From assembly GCA_044868005.1 (NCBI GenBank), contig JBIOVX010000188.1, forward strand, positions 80,564 to 144,563: a stretch of 64,000 nucleotides of DNA, given 5' to 3'. The DNA comes from DATARR01 sp044868005 (GTDB taxonomy: Bacteria > Acidobacteriota > Thermoanaerobaculia > Multivoradales > UBA5704). This document shows positions 15,489-24,392 of the stretch, in pieces. A program made the position numbers and the translations under genes. Under the pieces are notes generated by a model. The model was not told the DNA's origin. It ran no database searches and saw nothing but the letters and a program-made list of their open reading frames with translations. Numbering within the stretch: the stretch's first letter is position 1; the number at the start of each line of letters is the position of its first letter.

Positions 15489-16142
15489 GTGGGCGAGCTC
15501 ATTCGGGTCTTGATCGTCGACGACCACTTCGTGGTGCGCAAGGGGGTCTGCGCGCTGCTGATGGACGCCGAGGACATCGCCGTGGTGGGCGAGGCCGGCG
15601 ACGGGCGAGAGGCGGTCGAGCTGGCCGAGCGCCTGCGTCCGCAGGTGATCCTGATGGACCTGAAGCTTCCCGAGCTCGGCGGGGTGGAGGCGATCCGGGA
15701 GATCCTCGCCGCGCAGCCGGAGACGGCGATCGTCGTGTTGACGGCCTCGGGTCCGGAAGCGCAGGTCCTCGCCGCCGTCGAAGCGGGAGCCTTGGGGTAT
15801 CTCGCCAAGACCGCCGAGCGCGAGGAGCTCCTGGCCGCCATCCGCCGGGTCGCCCAGGGGGAGCTGTGCCTGCCGACGCGGCTGACCCGCCAGGTGCTCA
15901 CCCATCTTCACTCGCCGTCCTCCGGGATTGTCTCGGAGCCGCTGACCGAGCGAGAGGAAGAGGTCCTGCGGCTGCTGGCCCGCGGCTGGAGCAACCAGCA
16001 GATCGCCGGAAAGCTGGGCATCGCCGAGATCACGGTGCGCACCCACGTCAGCCACGTCCTCGGCAAGCTGGGCGCCAACAACCGCGTGCAGGCGGCCCTC
16101 TACGCGCTGCGCGCCGGGCTGGTCTCGCTGGAGGACGCATGA
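15489..16142 (+). CDS. NarL/FixJ-type response regulator
   Basis: This DNA-binding response regulator has about 217 residues. The receiver domain has the acidic pair Asp11-Asp12 (LIVDDH), phospho-acceptor Asp57 (ILMDLKLPE) and Lys107 (YLAK). The LuxR-type helix-turn-helix follows a short linker: LTEREEEVLRLLARGWSNQQ then IAGKLGIAEITVRTHVSHVL. The start is taken as GTG 15489 because AAGGAGA lies a few bases upstream; an in-frame ATG at 15315 lies inside the amidohydrolase gene and would add 58 residues of non-domain sequence. The stop overlaps the start of the histidine kinase gene (ATGA), so the two form a cognate pair. Confidence 0.88.
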   Translation: MGELIRVLIVDDHFVVRKGVCALLMDAEDIAVVGEAGDGREAVELAERLRPQVILMDLKLPELGGVEAIREILAAQPETAIVVLTASGPEAQVLAAVEAGALGYLAKTAEREELLAAIRRVAQGELCLPTRLTRQVLTHLHSPSSGIVSEPLTEREEEVLRLLARGWSNQQIAGKLGIAEITVRTHVSHVLGKLGANNRVQAALYALRAGLVSLEDA

Positions 16143-17863
16143 AGGCCAGGGGCAGCCCGTTGGCGCTGCTGGCGCTGGTCAACGCCGCGGTCGTCCTCCT
16201 CGCGTTGTCGGCCCTCCTGGGAACCCGTTCCCGCATTGCCTCCCTGCCGGTGCTCGTGACGCTCGCCCTGCTCCTGGCCTGCGCCGCCGAGGCCTGGCTG
16301 CTGCTCCGCGCCCATCGCGCCGCGGCCGCCCTGGCCGGCGAAGCCGAGCGCCGCAAGCGGGCCGAGCAGGAGGCGCGCGCCGCCGATCTCGCCAAGGGCC
16401 AGATCCTGGCCAACGCGAGCCATGAGATCCGCACGCCCATGAACGGCGTCCTCGGCATGGCGGACCTGCTGCTGAGGAGCGAGCTGACCGCGGCCCAGCG
16501 CGGGCAGGTCGAGCTGATCCGGACGACGGCCGAGGCGCTGCTCGCCCTGGTGAACGACATCCTCGACTTCTCCCGCATCGAGGCCGGCCACTTGGAGCTG
16601 CGGCCGCGGGATTTCCAGCTCCGGGAGATGGTGGGCGAGGTGGTGCGGCTGCTCGCGCCGCAGGCCGCCGCGCAGGGGATCGACCTCCGCCTCGACGTCA
16701 GCGCCCTGATCCCGGACGACCTCTACGGCGATCCGATCCGCCTGCGCCAGGTGTTGATCAACCTGGTGGGCAACGCCGTGCGGCACACGCGGGAGGGATT
16801 CGTCGCCGTCACCATCGAGGCGCGGGACGGCAAGGGCGGAGCCCCGGAGGTCCGCTTCGAGATCCGGGATACGGGCACGGGCATCCGGCTACCGGTGCAG
16901 GCCCGGCTCTTCCAGCCGTTCGCCCAGTCGGACAGCTCGACGACCCAGGGCCTGGGAGGCTCCGGGCTGGGGCTGGTCATCTCCAAGAGCATCGTCGAGC
17001 TGATGGGGGGCGAGATGGGCTTCGAGAGCGCCTACGGCGCCGGCTCGACCTTCTGGTTCCAGGTGCCCCGGGAGGCGGCCCGCGGCACCGGAGCCCTCGA
17101 CCGCCGCGAAGACGACCGCCGCGCGACACGACACCCCGCCCGCGTCCTGGTGGTGGACGACCATGCCGTCAACCGCATGCTCGCCCAGGCGCAGCTCCGG
17201 GATTTCGGCTATGTCGCCGACGCCGCGGAGAGCGGCCAGGCGGCGCTGGACCTGCTGGCCGAGCGCACCTACGACGCGGTGGTCCTGGATTGCGCCATGC
17301 CGGAGCTCGACGGCTACGAGACCTGCCGCCGCCTGCGCGCGCGGGAAGGCGAGGGCCGGCGCACGCCGGTGATCGCCTTGACCGCCTTCACCCTGGACGG
17401 GGCGCGGGAGAAGTGCCTGGCGGCCGGCATGGATGACTACCTGGCCAAGCCCTTCCGGGGCGAGGATCTGGCGGCCAAGCTGGACCTCTGGGTGGGGACC
17501 GGGCCCGCCGCGCCGCAGAACGGCGACGCCAAACGCATCGACGAGCGGCTCGCGGCCCTCCAACGCCTCGGCAAGGCCGCGGGAGACGAGACGCCGGCGC
17601 GGGTGGTGGAGGCCTTTCGCGGCCAGGGAGAGCGGGACCTCGAGACCATGTCGCACGCCGTTCGCCAGGCGGACGGAGAAGCCCTCGCCGCGGCCGCCCA
17701 TTCCCTGCGCGGCAGCTCCGGCATCCTCGGCGCCGCGGGGCTGGCGGCGCTCTGCGCCGAGCTCGAGGCGCTGGCCAAACAGGGTGATCTCGCGGCCTGC
17801 GCGCCCCGGCTGCAGGCGGTCGAAGAGGAGTATCGCGCCGTCGAAGGGAGGCTCCCGCCATGA
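16139..17863 (+). CDS. Hybrid histidine kinase (HisKA-HATPase-receiver-HPt)
   Basis: This 574-residue membrane sensor kinase contains a full phosphorelay. Two transmembrane helices (about 8-27 and 36-57) are joined by a very short loop, so there is almost no extracellular sensor. HisKA: NASHEIRTPMNGVLGMADLL with His95. ATPase: N box NLVGNAVRHT (208-217), DTGTGI and GLGGSGLGL. Receiver: VLVVDDHAVNRM, Asp384 in VVLDCAMPELDG and Lys437. HPt: His521 in AAHSLRGSSGILGA. The start at 16139 overlaps the response-regulator stop and the end overlaps the Ser/Thr kinase start. The HPt probably passes phosphate to the upstream NarL-type regulator. With little ectodomain, the signal may be membrane state or come through the adjacent kinase. 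Confidence 0.9.
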   Translation: MKARGSPLALLALVNAAVVLLALSALLGTRSRIASLPVLVTLALLLACAAEAWLLLRAHRAAAALAGEAERRKRAEQEARAADLAKGQILANASHEIRTPMNGVLGMADLLLRSELTAAQRGQVELIRTTAEALLALVNDILDFSRIEAGHLELRPRDFQLREMVGEVVRLLAPQAAAQGIDLRLDVSALIPDDLYGDPIRLRQVLINLVGNAVRHTREGFVAVTIEARDGKGGAPEVRFEIRDTGTGIRLPVQARLFQPFAQSDSSTTQGLGGSGLGLVISKSIVELMGGEMGFESAYGAGSTFWFQVPREAARGTGALDRREDDRRATRHPARVLVVDDHAVNRMLAQAQLRDFGYVADAAESGQAALDLLAERTYDAVVLDCAMPELDGYETCRRLRAREGEGRRTPVIALTAFTLDGAREKCLAAGMDDYLAKPFRGEDLAAKLDLWVGTGPAAPQNGDAKRIDERLAALQRLGKAAGDETPARVVEAFRGQGERDLETMSHAVRQADGEALAAAAHSLRGSSGILGAAGLAALCAELEALAKQGDLAACAPRLQAVEEEYRAVEGRLPP

Positions 17864-20463
17864 TCCGCGCCGGGCAGACGGTCGGCCACATCCGCATCGA
17901 GGAGCGCGTGGGCGCGGGCGGCATGGGAGCCGTCTTCGTCGGCTTCGACGAGAAGCTGCAGCGCCGGGTCGCTCTCAAGGCCATCCGCAGCGACCGCCTC
18001 GACGCCGCCGCCCGCCGCCGCTTCCTGGCCGAGGCGCGCGTCCTCTCCCAGCTCGACCATCCCAACGTCTGCCGCATCCACGGCTACGTGGAGGGAGAGG
18101 AGCAGGACTTCCTGGTGCTGGAGCTGATCCGTGGCCGCACGCTGCGCAAGGCGCTCGAGGCGGGAATCGAGCCCCGCGACCGGCTCCGGATCGCCGAGGA
18201 GATCGCCCGGGCTCTCGCCGCGGCGCACGAGAAGGGCGTCGTCCACCGCGATCTGAAGCCCGACAACGTGATGCTGACCGAGGCGATGGAGGCCAAGGTG
18301 CTGGACTTCGGCCTCGCCCGGTCCATGGACGCCTCCGGCGCGGAATCGTCCTCCCGCCTGGAGGAGACGTCGCCTCCGGCAGGCCCGGCGGCCGACGCCG
18401 CATCCGGCGGCGCCGCCGAGGACACGCACACCTGGGTCCCCTCGCAGTTTCTGCACACCCAACGCGGCCGCGCCCTGGGCACTCCCACCGCCATGAGCCC
18501 CGAGCAGGCGCGGGCGGAGCCGGTGACGGCGGCGAGCGACGTCTACTCCCTGGGACTGCTGCTGCAGGAGCTCTTCACCGGCCGGCCGCCCTACGAGCCG
18601 GGCCTTTCGGAACCGCTGCTGCTGGTGAAGGCCATCGAAGGCGACAGCCTGCCGCTCGAAGGGATCAAGGACGCGGATCTCGCCGCTCTCCTCCGCCGGC
18701 TCAAGGCGCTGGCGCCCGAGGCCCGGCCCACCGCCGCCGAGGCGGCCGAGCGCCTCGCCTGGATCCGCGGCAAGCCCATGCGCCTCCGGCGCCGGCTCCT
18801 GGCGGCGGCCCTGGCCGCGGCCTTCGTGCTGGGCGGCGTCAAGTACATCCTCGATCTGCGGCGGGAACGGCAGCTCGCCCTGGAGGCCCGCAACGAGGCG
18901 GAGCAGGTCACCGGCTTCCTGGTGGATATCTTCCGGGTCTCGGATCCCCAGCTAGGCCGCGGCCCCACCATCACCGCCCGCGAGATCCTCGACCAGGGCG
19001 CCGGACGGCTGGACCGCGAGCTGGCGGACCAGCCGCGGGTCAAGGCGCGCATGCTGCAGACCGTCGGCACCGTCTACCAGCAGCTCGGGCTCTACGACAA
19101 GGCGGCTCCGCTCCTGGAAAACGCCCTGAAGACCCGGCAGCAGCTCTTCGGCCCCGAGAGCCTCGAGGTCGCCGAGAGCCTGGAGAGCCTGGGCCGCCTC
19201 GACGAGCGGCAAGGCCGCTACCCGCAGGCCCGGCCGCTGCTCGAGCGCTCGCTGGCGCTGCGCGAGGCCGCCCTCGGCGCCGCGGACCCGCAGGTGGCCC
19301 AGAGCCTCGACGCCCTCGCCGGCCTCGCCTTCTCGGAAGGGGACTACCCCCGCGCCAAGAGCCTCTGGCAGCGGGCCCTCGGCCTGCGGGAGAAGGCCCT
19401 GGGACCGCGCCATCCCCGGGTCGCCGACGTCCTCGACCGGCTCGCCCTCGTCCACCTGCGCTCCGGCGAAGACGCCGCCGCGGAGCAGCTCTTCCAGCGC
19501 GCCCTGGCCCTCCGGCGGCAGGCCCTCGGTCCCCGCCATCCCCAGGTCGCCGAAAGCCTGGCGAACCTCGCCATCTTCTATCGCCAGCACGGCGATCCGG
19601 CGAAAGCCGAGCCGCTTTTCCGGCAGGCGCTGGCGGCGAACCAGGAGATCGTCGGCGCCGAGCATCCCGTGGTCGCCCGCAATTGTTACAACCTGGGCCT
19701 GTGCCTGATCGACCTGGGCAAATTCGCGGAGGCCGAGACCTTCCTGCGCCGCGCCCTGGACGTCCAGCGCAAGGTCCTCGGCCCCGAGCATCCCGAGGTC
19801 GCCTCCATCCTCAACAGCCTGGCCACCCTCTACCAGCGGCAGGGCGACGCCGCCCGCGCCGAGCCCCTCTACCGGCAGGCGCTCGCCGTGCAGGAGCGCG
19901 CGCTGGGGCCCGATCATCCCAGCATCGCCTATACGCTGATGAACCTGGGCCTGCTGCACAGCGAGCGGGGCGATCTCGCCGGCGCCGAGCCCCTCTACCG
20001 CCGGGCGATCGCCATCTGGGAACAGCGCCTCGGCCCGGACCACCCGCTGGTCGTTCAAGCCCTCGGCAACCTCGCCGCCCTGCGGCGCGAGCGGGGGGAC
20101 CTCGCCGGCGCCCAGGCGCTCTATCAACGCGCCATCGACGCCACCCGCAAGCGCCTCGCCGCCGATGCGGACAATCCCGGCGAGCGGCAACGCCTGGCCC
20201 AGAGCCTGGTGGAGATCGGCAAGCTGGACCGGGACCTCGGCCAGACCGCGCAGGCCGAGGCGAGCTGGAGCGAGGCCGCCGCCCTCATGGCGCCGCTGAC
20301 CGCGGGCACGGAGGTGGTGGATTTCCTCGACACCCACGCCCGCGCCCTCCTCTACCTCGGCCGCACCAACGAGGCGCGGCCCCTGGTGAAGGCGCTCCTC
20401 GACCGCGGCTGGAAAGACGCCGAGTTCCTCGCCCTGTGCCGCAAGAGCGCCCTCTGCCCGTAG
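17860..20463 (+). CDS. Transmembrane Ser/Thr protein kinase with TPR repeats
   Basis: This 867-residue Hanks-type kinase begins with VGAGGMGAVFVGFD (P-loop), Lys40 in VALKAI, catalytic VVHRDLKPDN with Asp131 and DFGLARS with Asp149. A long activation segment of about 60 residues between DFG and GTPTAMSPEQA includes Ser/Thr-rich and acidic stretches. One transmembrane helix lies near residues 309-328. The rest is about ten kinesin-light-chain-like TPR units of 42 residues (for example AEPLYRQALAVQERALGPDH), predicted outside or as a docking platform. It overlaps the hybrid kinase gene by four bases, so His/Asp and Ser/Thr phosphorylation are co-expressed. PknB-TPR proteins are abundant in Acidobacteriota. 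Confidence 0.9.
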   Translation: MIRAGQTVGHIRIEERVGAGGMGAVFVGFDEKLQRRVALKAIRSDRLDAAARRRFLAEARVLSQLDHPNVCRIHGYVEGEEQDFLVLELIRGRTLRKALEAGIEPRDRLRIAEEIARALAAAHEKGVVHRDLKPDNVMLTEAMEAKVLDFGLARSMDASGAESSSRLEETSPPAGPAADAASGGAAEDTHTWVPSQFLHTQRGRALGTPTAMSPEQARAEPVTAASDVYSLGLLLQELFTGRPPYEPGLSEPLLLVKAIEGDSLPLEGIKDADLAALLRRLKALAPEARPTAAEAAERLAWIRGKPMRLRRRLLAAALAAAFVLGGVKYILDLRRERQLALEARNEAEQVTGFLVDIFRVSDPQLGRGPTITAREILDQGAGRLDRELADQPRVKARMLQTVGTVYQQLGLYDKAAPLLENALKTRQQLFGPESLEVAESLESLGRLDERQGRYPQARPLLERSLALREAALGAADPQVAQSLDALAGLAFSEGDYPRAKSLWQRALGLREKALGPRHPRVADVLDRLALVHLRSGEDAAAEQLFQRALALRRQALGPRHPQVAESLANLAIFYRQHGDPAKAEPLFRQALAANQEIVGAEHPVVARNCYNLGLCLIDLGKFAEAETFLRRALDVQRKVLGPEHPEVASILNSLATLYQRQGDAARAEPLYRQALAVQERALGPDHPSIAYTLMNLGLLHSERGDLAGAEPLYRRAIAIWEQRLGPDHPLVVQALGNLAALRRERGDLAGAQALYQRAIDATRKRLAADADNPGERQRLAQSLVEIGKLDRDLGQTAQAEASWSEAAALMAPLTAGTEVVDFLDTHARALLYLGRTNEARPLVKALLDRGWKDAEFLALCRKSALCP

Positions 20464-20474
20464 CGGGCCCGCGC

Positions 20475-20589
20475 CTACAACAAACGTTGAGAGAAAAATC
20501 AACGTTTTGAGGATGACAGGCGAGAGCCTGATCGCCGATCCTTGGTAGTGGACCCGCACAGCGACAAGCGGCGTTCTTTCCCCACGGCC
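20475..20589. repeat. Direct repeat, copy 1, with hairpin
   Basis: About 115 nt resembling 20637-20750, the best part being ACAACAAACGTTGAGAGAAA and the 45 bases after it. It contains a perfect 8-bp stem, AACGTTGA (20483-20490) with TCAACGTT (20499-20506), and an A-rich loop. It lies 12 nt after the kinase stop. It may act as a weak terminator or be a mobile intergenic repeat. Confidence 0.75.
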
Positions 20590-20636
20590 GGGGGAGGTCA
20601 GAGCTCCCCTGGCCTTTTTTTCAGGCTCGGTCGGCG

Positions 20637-20750
20637 CCCACAACAAAGGTTGAGAGAAAAATCAACGTTTTGAGGATGACAGGCGAGAGCTGATCCCCGA
20701 TCCTGTTTACGAATCTCGCGGAGAGACAAAGCGGCGTTCCCCCCACGGCG
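20637..20750. repeat. Direct repeat, copy 2
   Basis: Second copy of the repeat at 20475-20589, running from ACAACAAAGGTTGAGAG through ATGACAGGCGAGAGC to CCCCACGGCG. One base in the left hairpin arm has changed (AAGGTTGA), breaking one pair. The spacing between copies is about 162 nt. Confidence 0.75.
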
Positions 20751-20760
20751 AGTGGGACCT

Positions 20761-20859
20761 CACCCCCCTGGCCCCCTCTCCTAAAGGAGAAGGGCGTCAG
20801 AGCGTCAATTTTCATTCTTCATTGCCCCCTCTCCTTTAGGAGAGGGGGCCAGGGGGGTG
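20761..20859. repeat. 30-bp perfect inverted repeat
   Basis: Bases 20761-20790 (CACCCCCCTGG...) are the exact reverse complement of 20830-20859. The 39-nt centre contains an AT-rich stretch with the end of the PAP2-like gene. Related C-rich palindromes occur at 21529-21851 and 63850-63894, so this is one member of a dispersed family. The right arm is translated as the tail of the PAP2-like protein (GTPLAPSPKGEG). Confidence 0.9.
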
Positions 20860-21491
20860 CCGCGCCCCCACACCGCGAACAAGCTGAACGTGATCGCCCA
20901 AGCCCCCACAACATCGATCGTGTAATGGAGGTGCGCGAGCAGCACTACGGCCACCGTCGCCCAGTGGCTGAGCGCCGCCCACCAGCGCAGTCCCCTCCCC
21001 TCACGCCGGCAGTAGAGCCAGAGCAGGAAGGTGGACGAGACGTGGCCCGAGAAGAAGAGATCCTTGGTGAGGTACACCTGGGCGGCATTGCCGAAGAAGG
21101 TCGTTAAGGGATTGATCAGCATGAGCCAGGCGTGCAGGAGAGCCTCGCCGTGGAGGCCGGCGTTGACGTCTGCGCCGTGGACGGGACCGAGTCCGGTCAG
21201 TCCCACGCAGAGGCCGCGGACGAGGCTGACGATCCCGCCCAGATAGAGAAAGCTGAGGAAGGCGCCGCGGTTCCGCCGCCAGAGCGCGAGGGCCGGCGGC
21301 ACGTAGAGGATCAGCCAGAGCCAGTAGTTGCGCTCGTCGATCCACGCCACTCGCGGCAGCCGGGCGAGCACGAGGTCCGGCAGCGAAGGCGCCGGGCGGC
21401 CCTCGGTGAGCAACGAGAGGCCGAGCATCGCCGCGTGGCACGCATAGCGCCAGGCGAGAGCGGCGGGGACGGAGTCCCGGAGGGGGCGCAC
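20805..21491 (-). CDS. PAP2 / sphingomyelin-synthase-like membrane phosphatase
   Basis: This membrane protein of about 228 residues has five or six helices. The active-site signature is of the PAP2_C/SMS type: KDLFFSGHVSSTFLLWLY with the first His, then AHLHYTIDVVGAWA with HYTxD. Such enzymes remove or exchange phospho-head groups on lipids at the membrane surface. The start is uncertain: GTG 21491 keeps the whole first helix (AWRYACHAAMLGLSLL), whereas ATG 21428 would cut into it. The C-terminus (after WGRG) is encoded by one arm of a dispersed inverted repeat, so the original end has been replaced. Confidence 0.75.
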   Translation of the reverse strand: MRPLRDSVPAALAWRYACHAAMLGLSLLTEGRPAPSLPDLVLARLPRVAWIDERNYWLWLILYVPPALALWRRNRGAFLSFLYLGGIVSLVRGLCVGLTGLGPVHGADVNAGLHGEALLHAWLMLINPLTTFFGNAAQVYLTKDLFFSGHVSSTFLLWLYCRREGRGLRWWAALSHWATVAVVLLAHLHYTIDVVGAWAITFSLFAVWGRGTPLAPSPKGEGAMKNEN

Positions 21492-21528
21492 GGAGGGGGA
21501 CGTTTGGCCTCGGAAGCGTTCTGCCCTT

Positions 21529-21851
21529 CGAAGCCTCACCCCCTGTCCCCCTCTCCCTGACGTGAGAGGGGGGACGACTGCGAAGGGGATTGGCTGGTTC
21601 TTGCCTGTCGCAGATTCACAGCGGTTTCTAGGATTTTGGATAGGACGGATTCGCGGTCTTCGAAAATCTGCCGCAACATCTGCCACATCGCTCGTTCTGC
21701 CGGAGTGGGCTCGGCGCGCAGGATCTGCGCCCGAGACTTCGCAGGGCCCGATACCGGCAAACGTTGCTTCCGTTCCCTCATCGCAGGCAATTCCCTCCGC
21801 ATGCGTCCCCCCTCTCACGTCAGGGAGAGGGGGACAGGGGGTGAGGCTTCG
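21529..21851. repeat. Palindromic element: perfect 48-bp inverted repeats flanking 227 bp
   Basis: Bases 21529-21576 are the exact reverse complement of 21804-21851. Each arm contains its own smaller palindrome (CCCCTCTC...GAGAGGGG). The 227-bp centre carries a decayed coding fragment. The layout, terminal inverted repeats around a non-autonomous core, is what a MITE-like or REP-associated element would look like; no target-site duplication is obvious. Confidence 0.85.
21577..21802 (-). pseudogene. Possible DUF559 endonuclease N-terminal remnant
   Basis: From ATG 21802 the frame reads RAQILRAEPTPAERAMWQML, resembling the start of DUF559 (very-short-patch-repair-like) proteins, which begin with A-R-x-L-R-x-x-x-T-x-A-E-x-x-L-W-x-x-L-R. 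After about 20 matching residues the similarity ends and the frame runs into the left inverted repeat. No catalytic core remains. The call rests on one short motif recalled from memory. Confidence 0.4.
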
Positions 21852-21892
21852 CAGGGAAAACCGGTCCGCTTTACGCTTTCCCCTCCCCCTAC

Positions 21893-24334
21893 TTACTCCG
21901 TCCGCAGCGCCACCAGCGGATCCACCCGCGTCGCCCTCCGGGCCGGCAAATAACAGGCGATCATGCCCACCAGCGCCAGCACCAGGAAGACGGCGGCGAA
22001 GATAACGGGGTCCGTCGGGGCCACGCCGAAGAGGACGCTCGCCAGCACCTTGCGGAGGGCGACGGCGCCGGCGACGCCGAGGAAGAGGCCGGCTCCCACC
22101 AGCCAGGCGCCCTGCGCCAGGATCATCCGCAGCACCTCGCGCGCCTGGGCGCCGAGAGCCATCCGTACGCCGATCTCCTGCGTGCGCAGCTCCACCATGT
22201 AGGCCAGCACGCCGTAGGTGCCGACGGCAGCGAGCGTCAGCGCCACCAGCGAGAAGACGAGCACGAGGAAGGCCACGAAGCGCGGTTGCGCTACGGACTC
22301 GTAGACCACCTGCTCCATCGGCCGCACGTCCGCCACGGGCAGCGCCGGATCGATGCGGTGGACCTCGTTGCGCACGGAATTGACCAGGCTCATCGGGTCC
22401 TGCCGGGTGCGCAGGACGACGTACAGCGTGTCGGGCACGCGGCGGATCAACTGGTCGTGCAGGAAGTACACCTCCGTCCCGGTTTTCTTGTCGAGCCCGC
22501 CCTGCTTGACGTCGGCGACGACGCCGATGATGGTGAACCACGGCAAGGGCTCCCGGAACTCCGGGCGGATCCTCCGGCCGATGGGACTCCGGCCGGGCCA
22601 GAAGAGCTTCGCCATCGTCTCGTTGATGAGCACCACGGGAGCCGATCCCCGAGCGTCTCCGGGCGCGAAGGAATGGCCCTCGATCACCCGGATGCCCATG
22701 GTCGTGAAGTAGTCGCGGGTGACGAATTGCCAGTAGTCGGCGTTCTGGATCGGCCCGTCGGGCGTGCGCGGAATGCCTTCGAATTCCATGTCGTTGGCGT
22801 CCACCGGCCGGTTCGGCGGCAGGCCGGACATGGCGGCGGCGCTCTCGACGCCGGGCAGGCGCGAGACCTGGGCGAGGAGGCGCTGGTAGAAGCCCGTCAC
22901 CTGCTCGGGCTTTTCGTAGGTGGCCTCCGGCAGCGAGACCTGGAGCGAGAGGAGGCCGTGCGGATCGAAGCCGGGATCGACGTTCTGCAGCAGCCAGAAG
23001 CTGCGGATGAGCAGGCCGCCGCCGATCACCAGCGTGGCGGCGAAAGCCACCTCCAGCACCACCAGCACGCGCCGCAGCCACTGGCGGCCGGCTCCCGCCG
23101 TGGCGCGCTGGCCGCCCTCCTTGAGCGAGGCGAAGAAGGCTCCCGCCCGTGCGTGGAGAGCCGGCGCCAGACCGAAGAGGACGCCGGTGAGCAGCGAGAC
23201 GCCGAAGGTGAAGAGGAGGCTGCGGCCGTCGATGCCGATCTCGTCGACCCGCGGCAGGCTTTCGAGGTTGGCGGCCACGATGCCCTTGACGCCCCACAAG
23301 GCGAGGAGCACTCCGAGGCCGCCGCCGAGCAGCGCGAGCAGCACGCTCTCGGTGAGGAACTGGCGCAGCAGGCGGCCGCGGGCGGCGCCGAGGGCGGTGC
23401 GGATGGCCACTTCCCTCTGCCGAGCCTCCGCGCGCGCCAGCAGCAGATTGGCGACGTTGACGCAGGCGATGAGCAGCACGAGCCCGACGGCGCCGAGGAG
23501 CAGCCGGATCTTCGGCCGCACGCCGCCCACCAGGTCGTCGAGGAGCGGCTGGATGACCAGGCGGTGGCGGTCGGGGCTGGGCGTGTGGTCGTCGGGCATC
23601 TCCCGCCGCCAGCGCGCCAGCAGGCCGTCCATCTCGGAGCGCGCCTGGGCGAGCGAGACGCCGTCCTTGAAGCGGCCGACGAGGAAGAGATAGTGGTTGC
23701 CGCGGAAGCCCGGCTTGGCCGGATCGAGGGCCAGGGGAATCCACGCCTCGATGCGCTCGTCACCGATGGTGAAGCCGGGCGGCATGACGCCGATCACCGT
23801 ACGGTCCACGCCGTCCACCTTGATCCGCCGGTTGAGAAGGGTGCGGTCCGCGCCGAAAGCCCGCCGCCAGAGGCCGTCGGAGAGCACCACCACCTTCTCG
23901 GTGTTCGGCAGGTCCTCGGCCGGCGAGTAGTAGCGGCCGACTTCGGCATCCACCCCGAGCGCCTTGAACAGCCCCGCGGTGGCGAACGCCGCGTCGGCGC
24001 GCACCGGCTCGCCTTGACCGGCGATGTTGACGGCGCCCGTCACGTAGGCCCCCAGGCTCGCGAAGCTGCGGTTCCACCGGCTGTAGTCGGTGAATTCCAT
24101 GGGATCCATCCAGAAGCGGTCGAAGCCCATGTTGGGAAACTGGCTGTAGACGATCGCCAGCCGGCCGGAGTCGCGGTACGGCAGCGGCTTCAGGAGCACG
24201 GAGTCGGCGACGCTGAAGATGGCCGCGTTGGCGCCGATGCCGAGCGCCAGCGTGGCGGCGGCGAGCAGCGTGAAGCCGGGGCTGCGGAGGAGCAGGCGGC
24301 CGGCGTAACGGAGGTCCTGAAGCAGGGCTTTCAT
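21893..24334 (-). CDS. ADOP-type ABC transporter permease (MacB/FtsX-like)
   Basis: This 813-residue permease has duplicated MacB periplasmic core and FtsX halves, the layout called 'acidobacterial duplicated orphan permease'. It opens with LLQDLRYAGRLLLRSPGFTL then LALGIGANAAIFSVADSVLL, the usual ADOP start. A first four-helix unit includes ACVNVANLLLARAEARQREV and AIRTALGAARGRLLRQFL; the second half ends with TQEIGVRMALGAQAREVLRM. Like others of this group it has no adjacent ATP-binding partner. AGGAGA lies about 8 nt before the start. The substrate is unknown; relatives export peptides, lipids or antibiotics. This gene is the strongest taxonomic hint in the window. Confidence 0.9.
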   Translation of the reverse strand: MKALLQDLRYAGRLLLRSPGFTLLAAATLALGIGANAAIFSVADSVLLKPLPYRDSGRLAIVYSQFPNMGFDRFWMDPMEFTDYSRWNRSFASLGAYVTGAVNIAGQGEPVRADAAFATAGLFKALGVDAEVGRYYSPAEDLPNTEKVVVLSDGLWRRAFGADRTLLNRRIKVDGVDRTVIGVMPPGFTIGDERIEAWIPLALDPAKPGFRGNHYLFLVGRFKDGVSLAQARSEMDGLLARWRREMPDDHTPSPDRHRLVIQPLLDDLVGGVRPKIRLLLGAVGLVLLIACVNVANLLLARAEARQREVAIRTALGAARGRLLRQFLTESVLLALLGGGLGVLLALWGVKGIVAANLESLPRVDEIGIDGRSLLFTFGVSLLTGVLFGLAPALHARAGAFFASLKEGGQRATAGAGRQWLRRVLVVLEVAFAATLVIGGGLLIRSFWLLQNVDPGFDPHGLLSLQVSLPEATYEKPEQVTGFYQRLLAQVSRLPGVESAAAMSGLPPNRPVDANDMEFEGIPRTPDGPIQNADYWQFVTRDYFTTMGIRVIEGHSFAPGDARGSAPVVLINETMAKLFWPGRSPIGRRIRPEFREPLPWFTIIGVVADVKQGGLDKKTGTEVYFLHDQLIRRVPDTLYVVLRTRQDPMSLVNSVRNEVHRIDPALPVADVRPMEQVVYESVAQPRFVAFLVLVFSLVALTLAAVGTYGVLAYMVELRTQEIGVRMALGAQAREVLRMILAQGAWLVGAGLFLGVAGAVALRKVLASVLFGVAPTDPVIFAAVFLVLALVGMIACYLPARRATRVDPLVALRTE

Positions 24335-24392
24335 CGCATGGATCTCCTGAGATTTCCCCTTCTACGATGACCGGCGTAGTTGGGTTGCAGGC

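Noticed and set aside
20805..23744. Single very long minus-strand gene across the ADOP permease and the PAP2-like gene
   Set aside because: Only the last 228 codons resemble a real protein; the rest is the wrong phase of the permease and of the inverted-repeat element.
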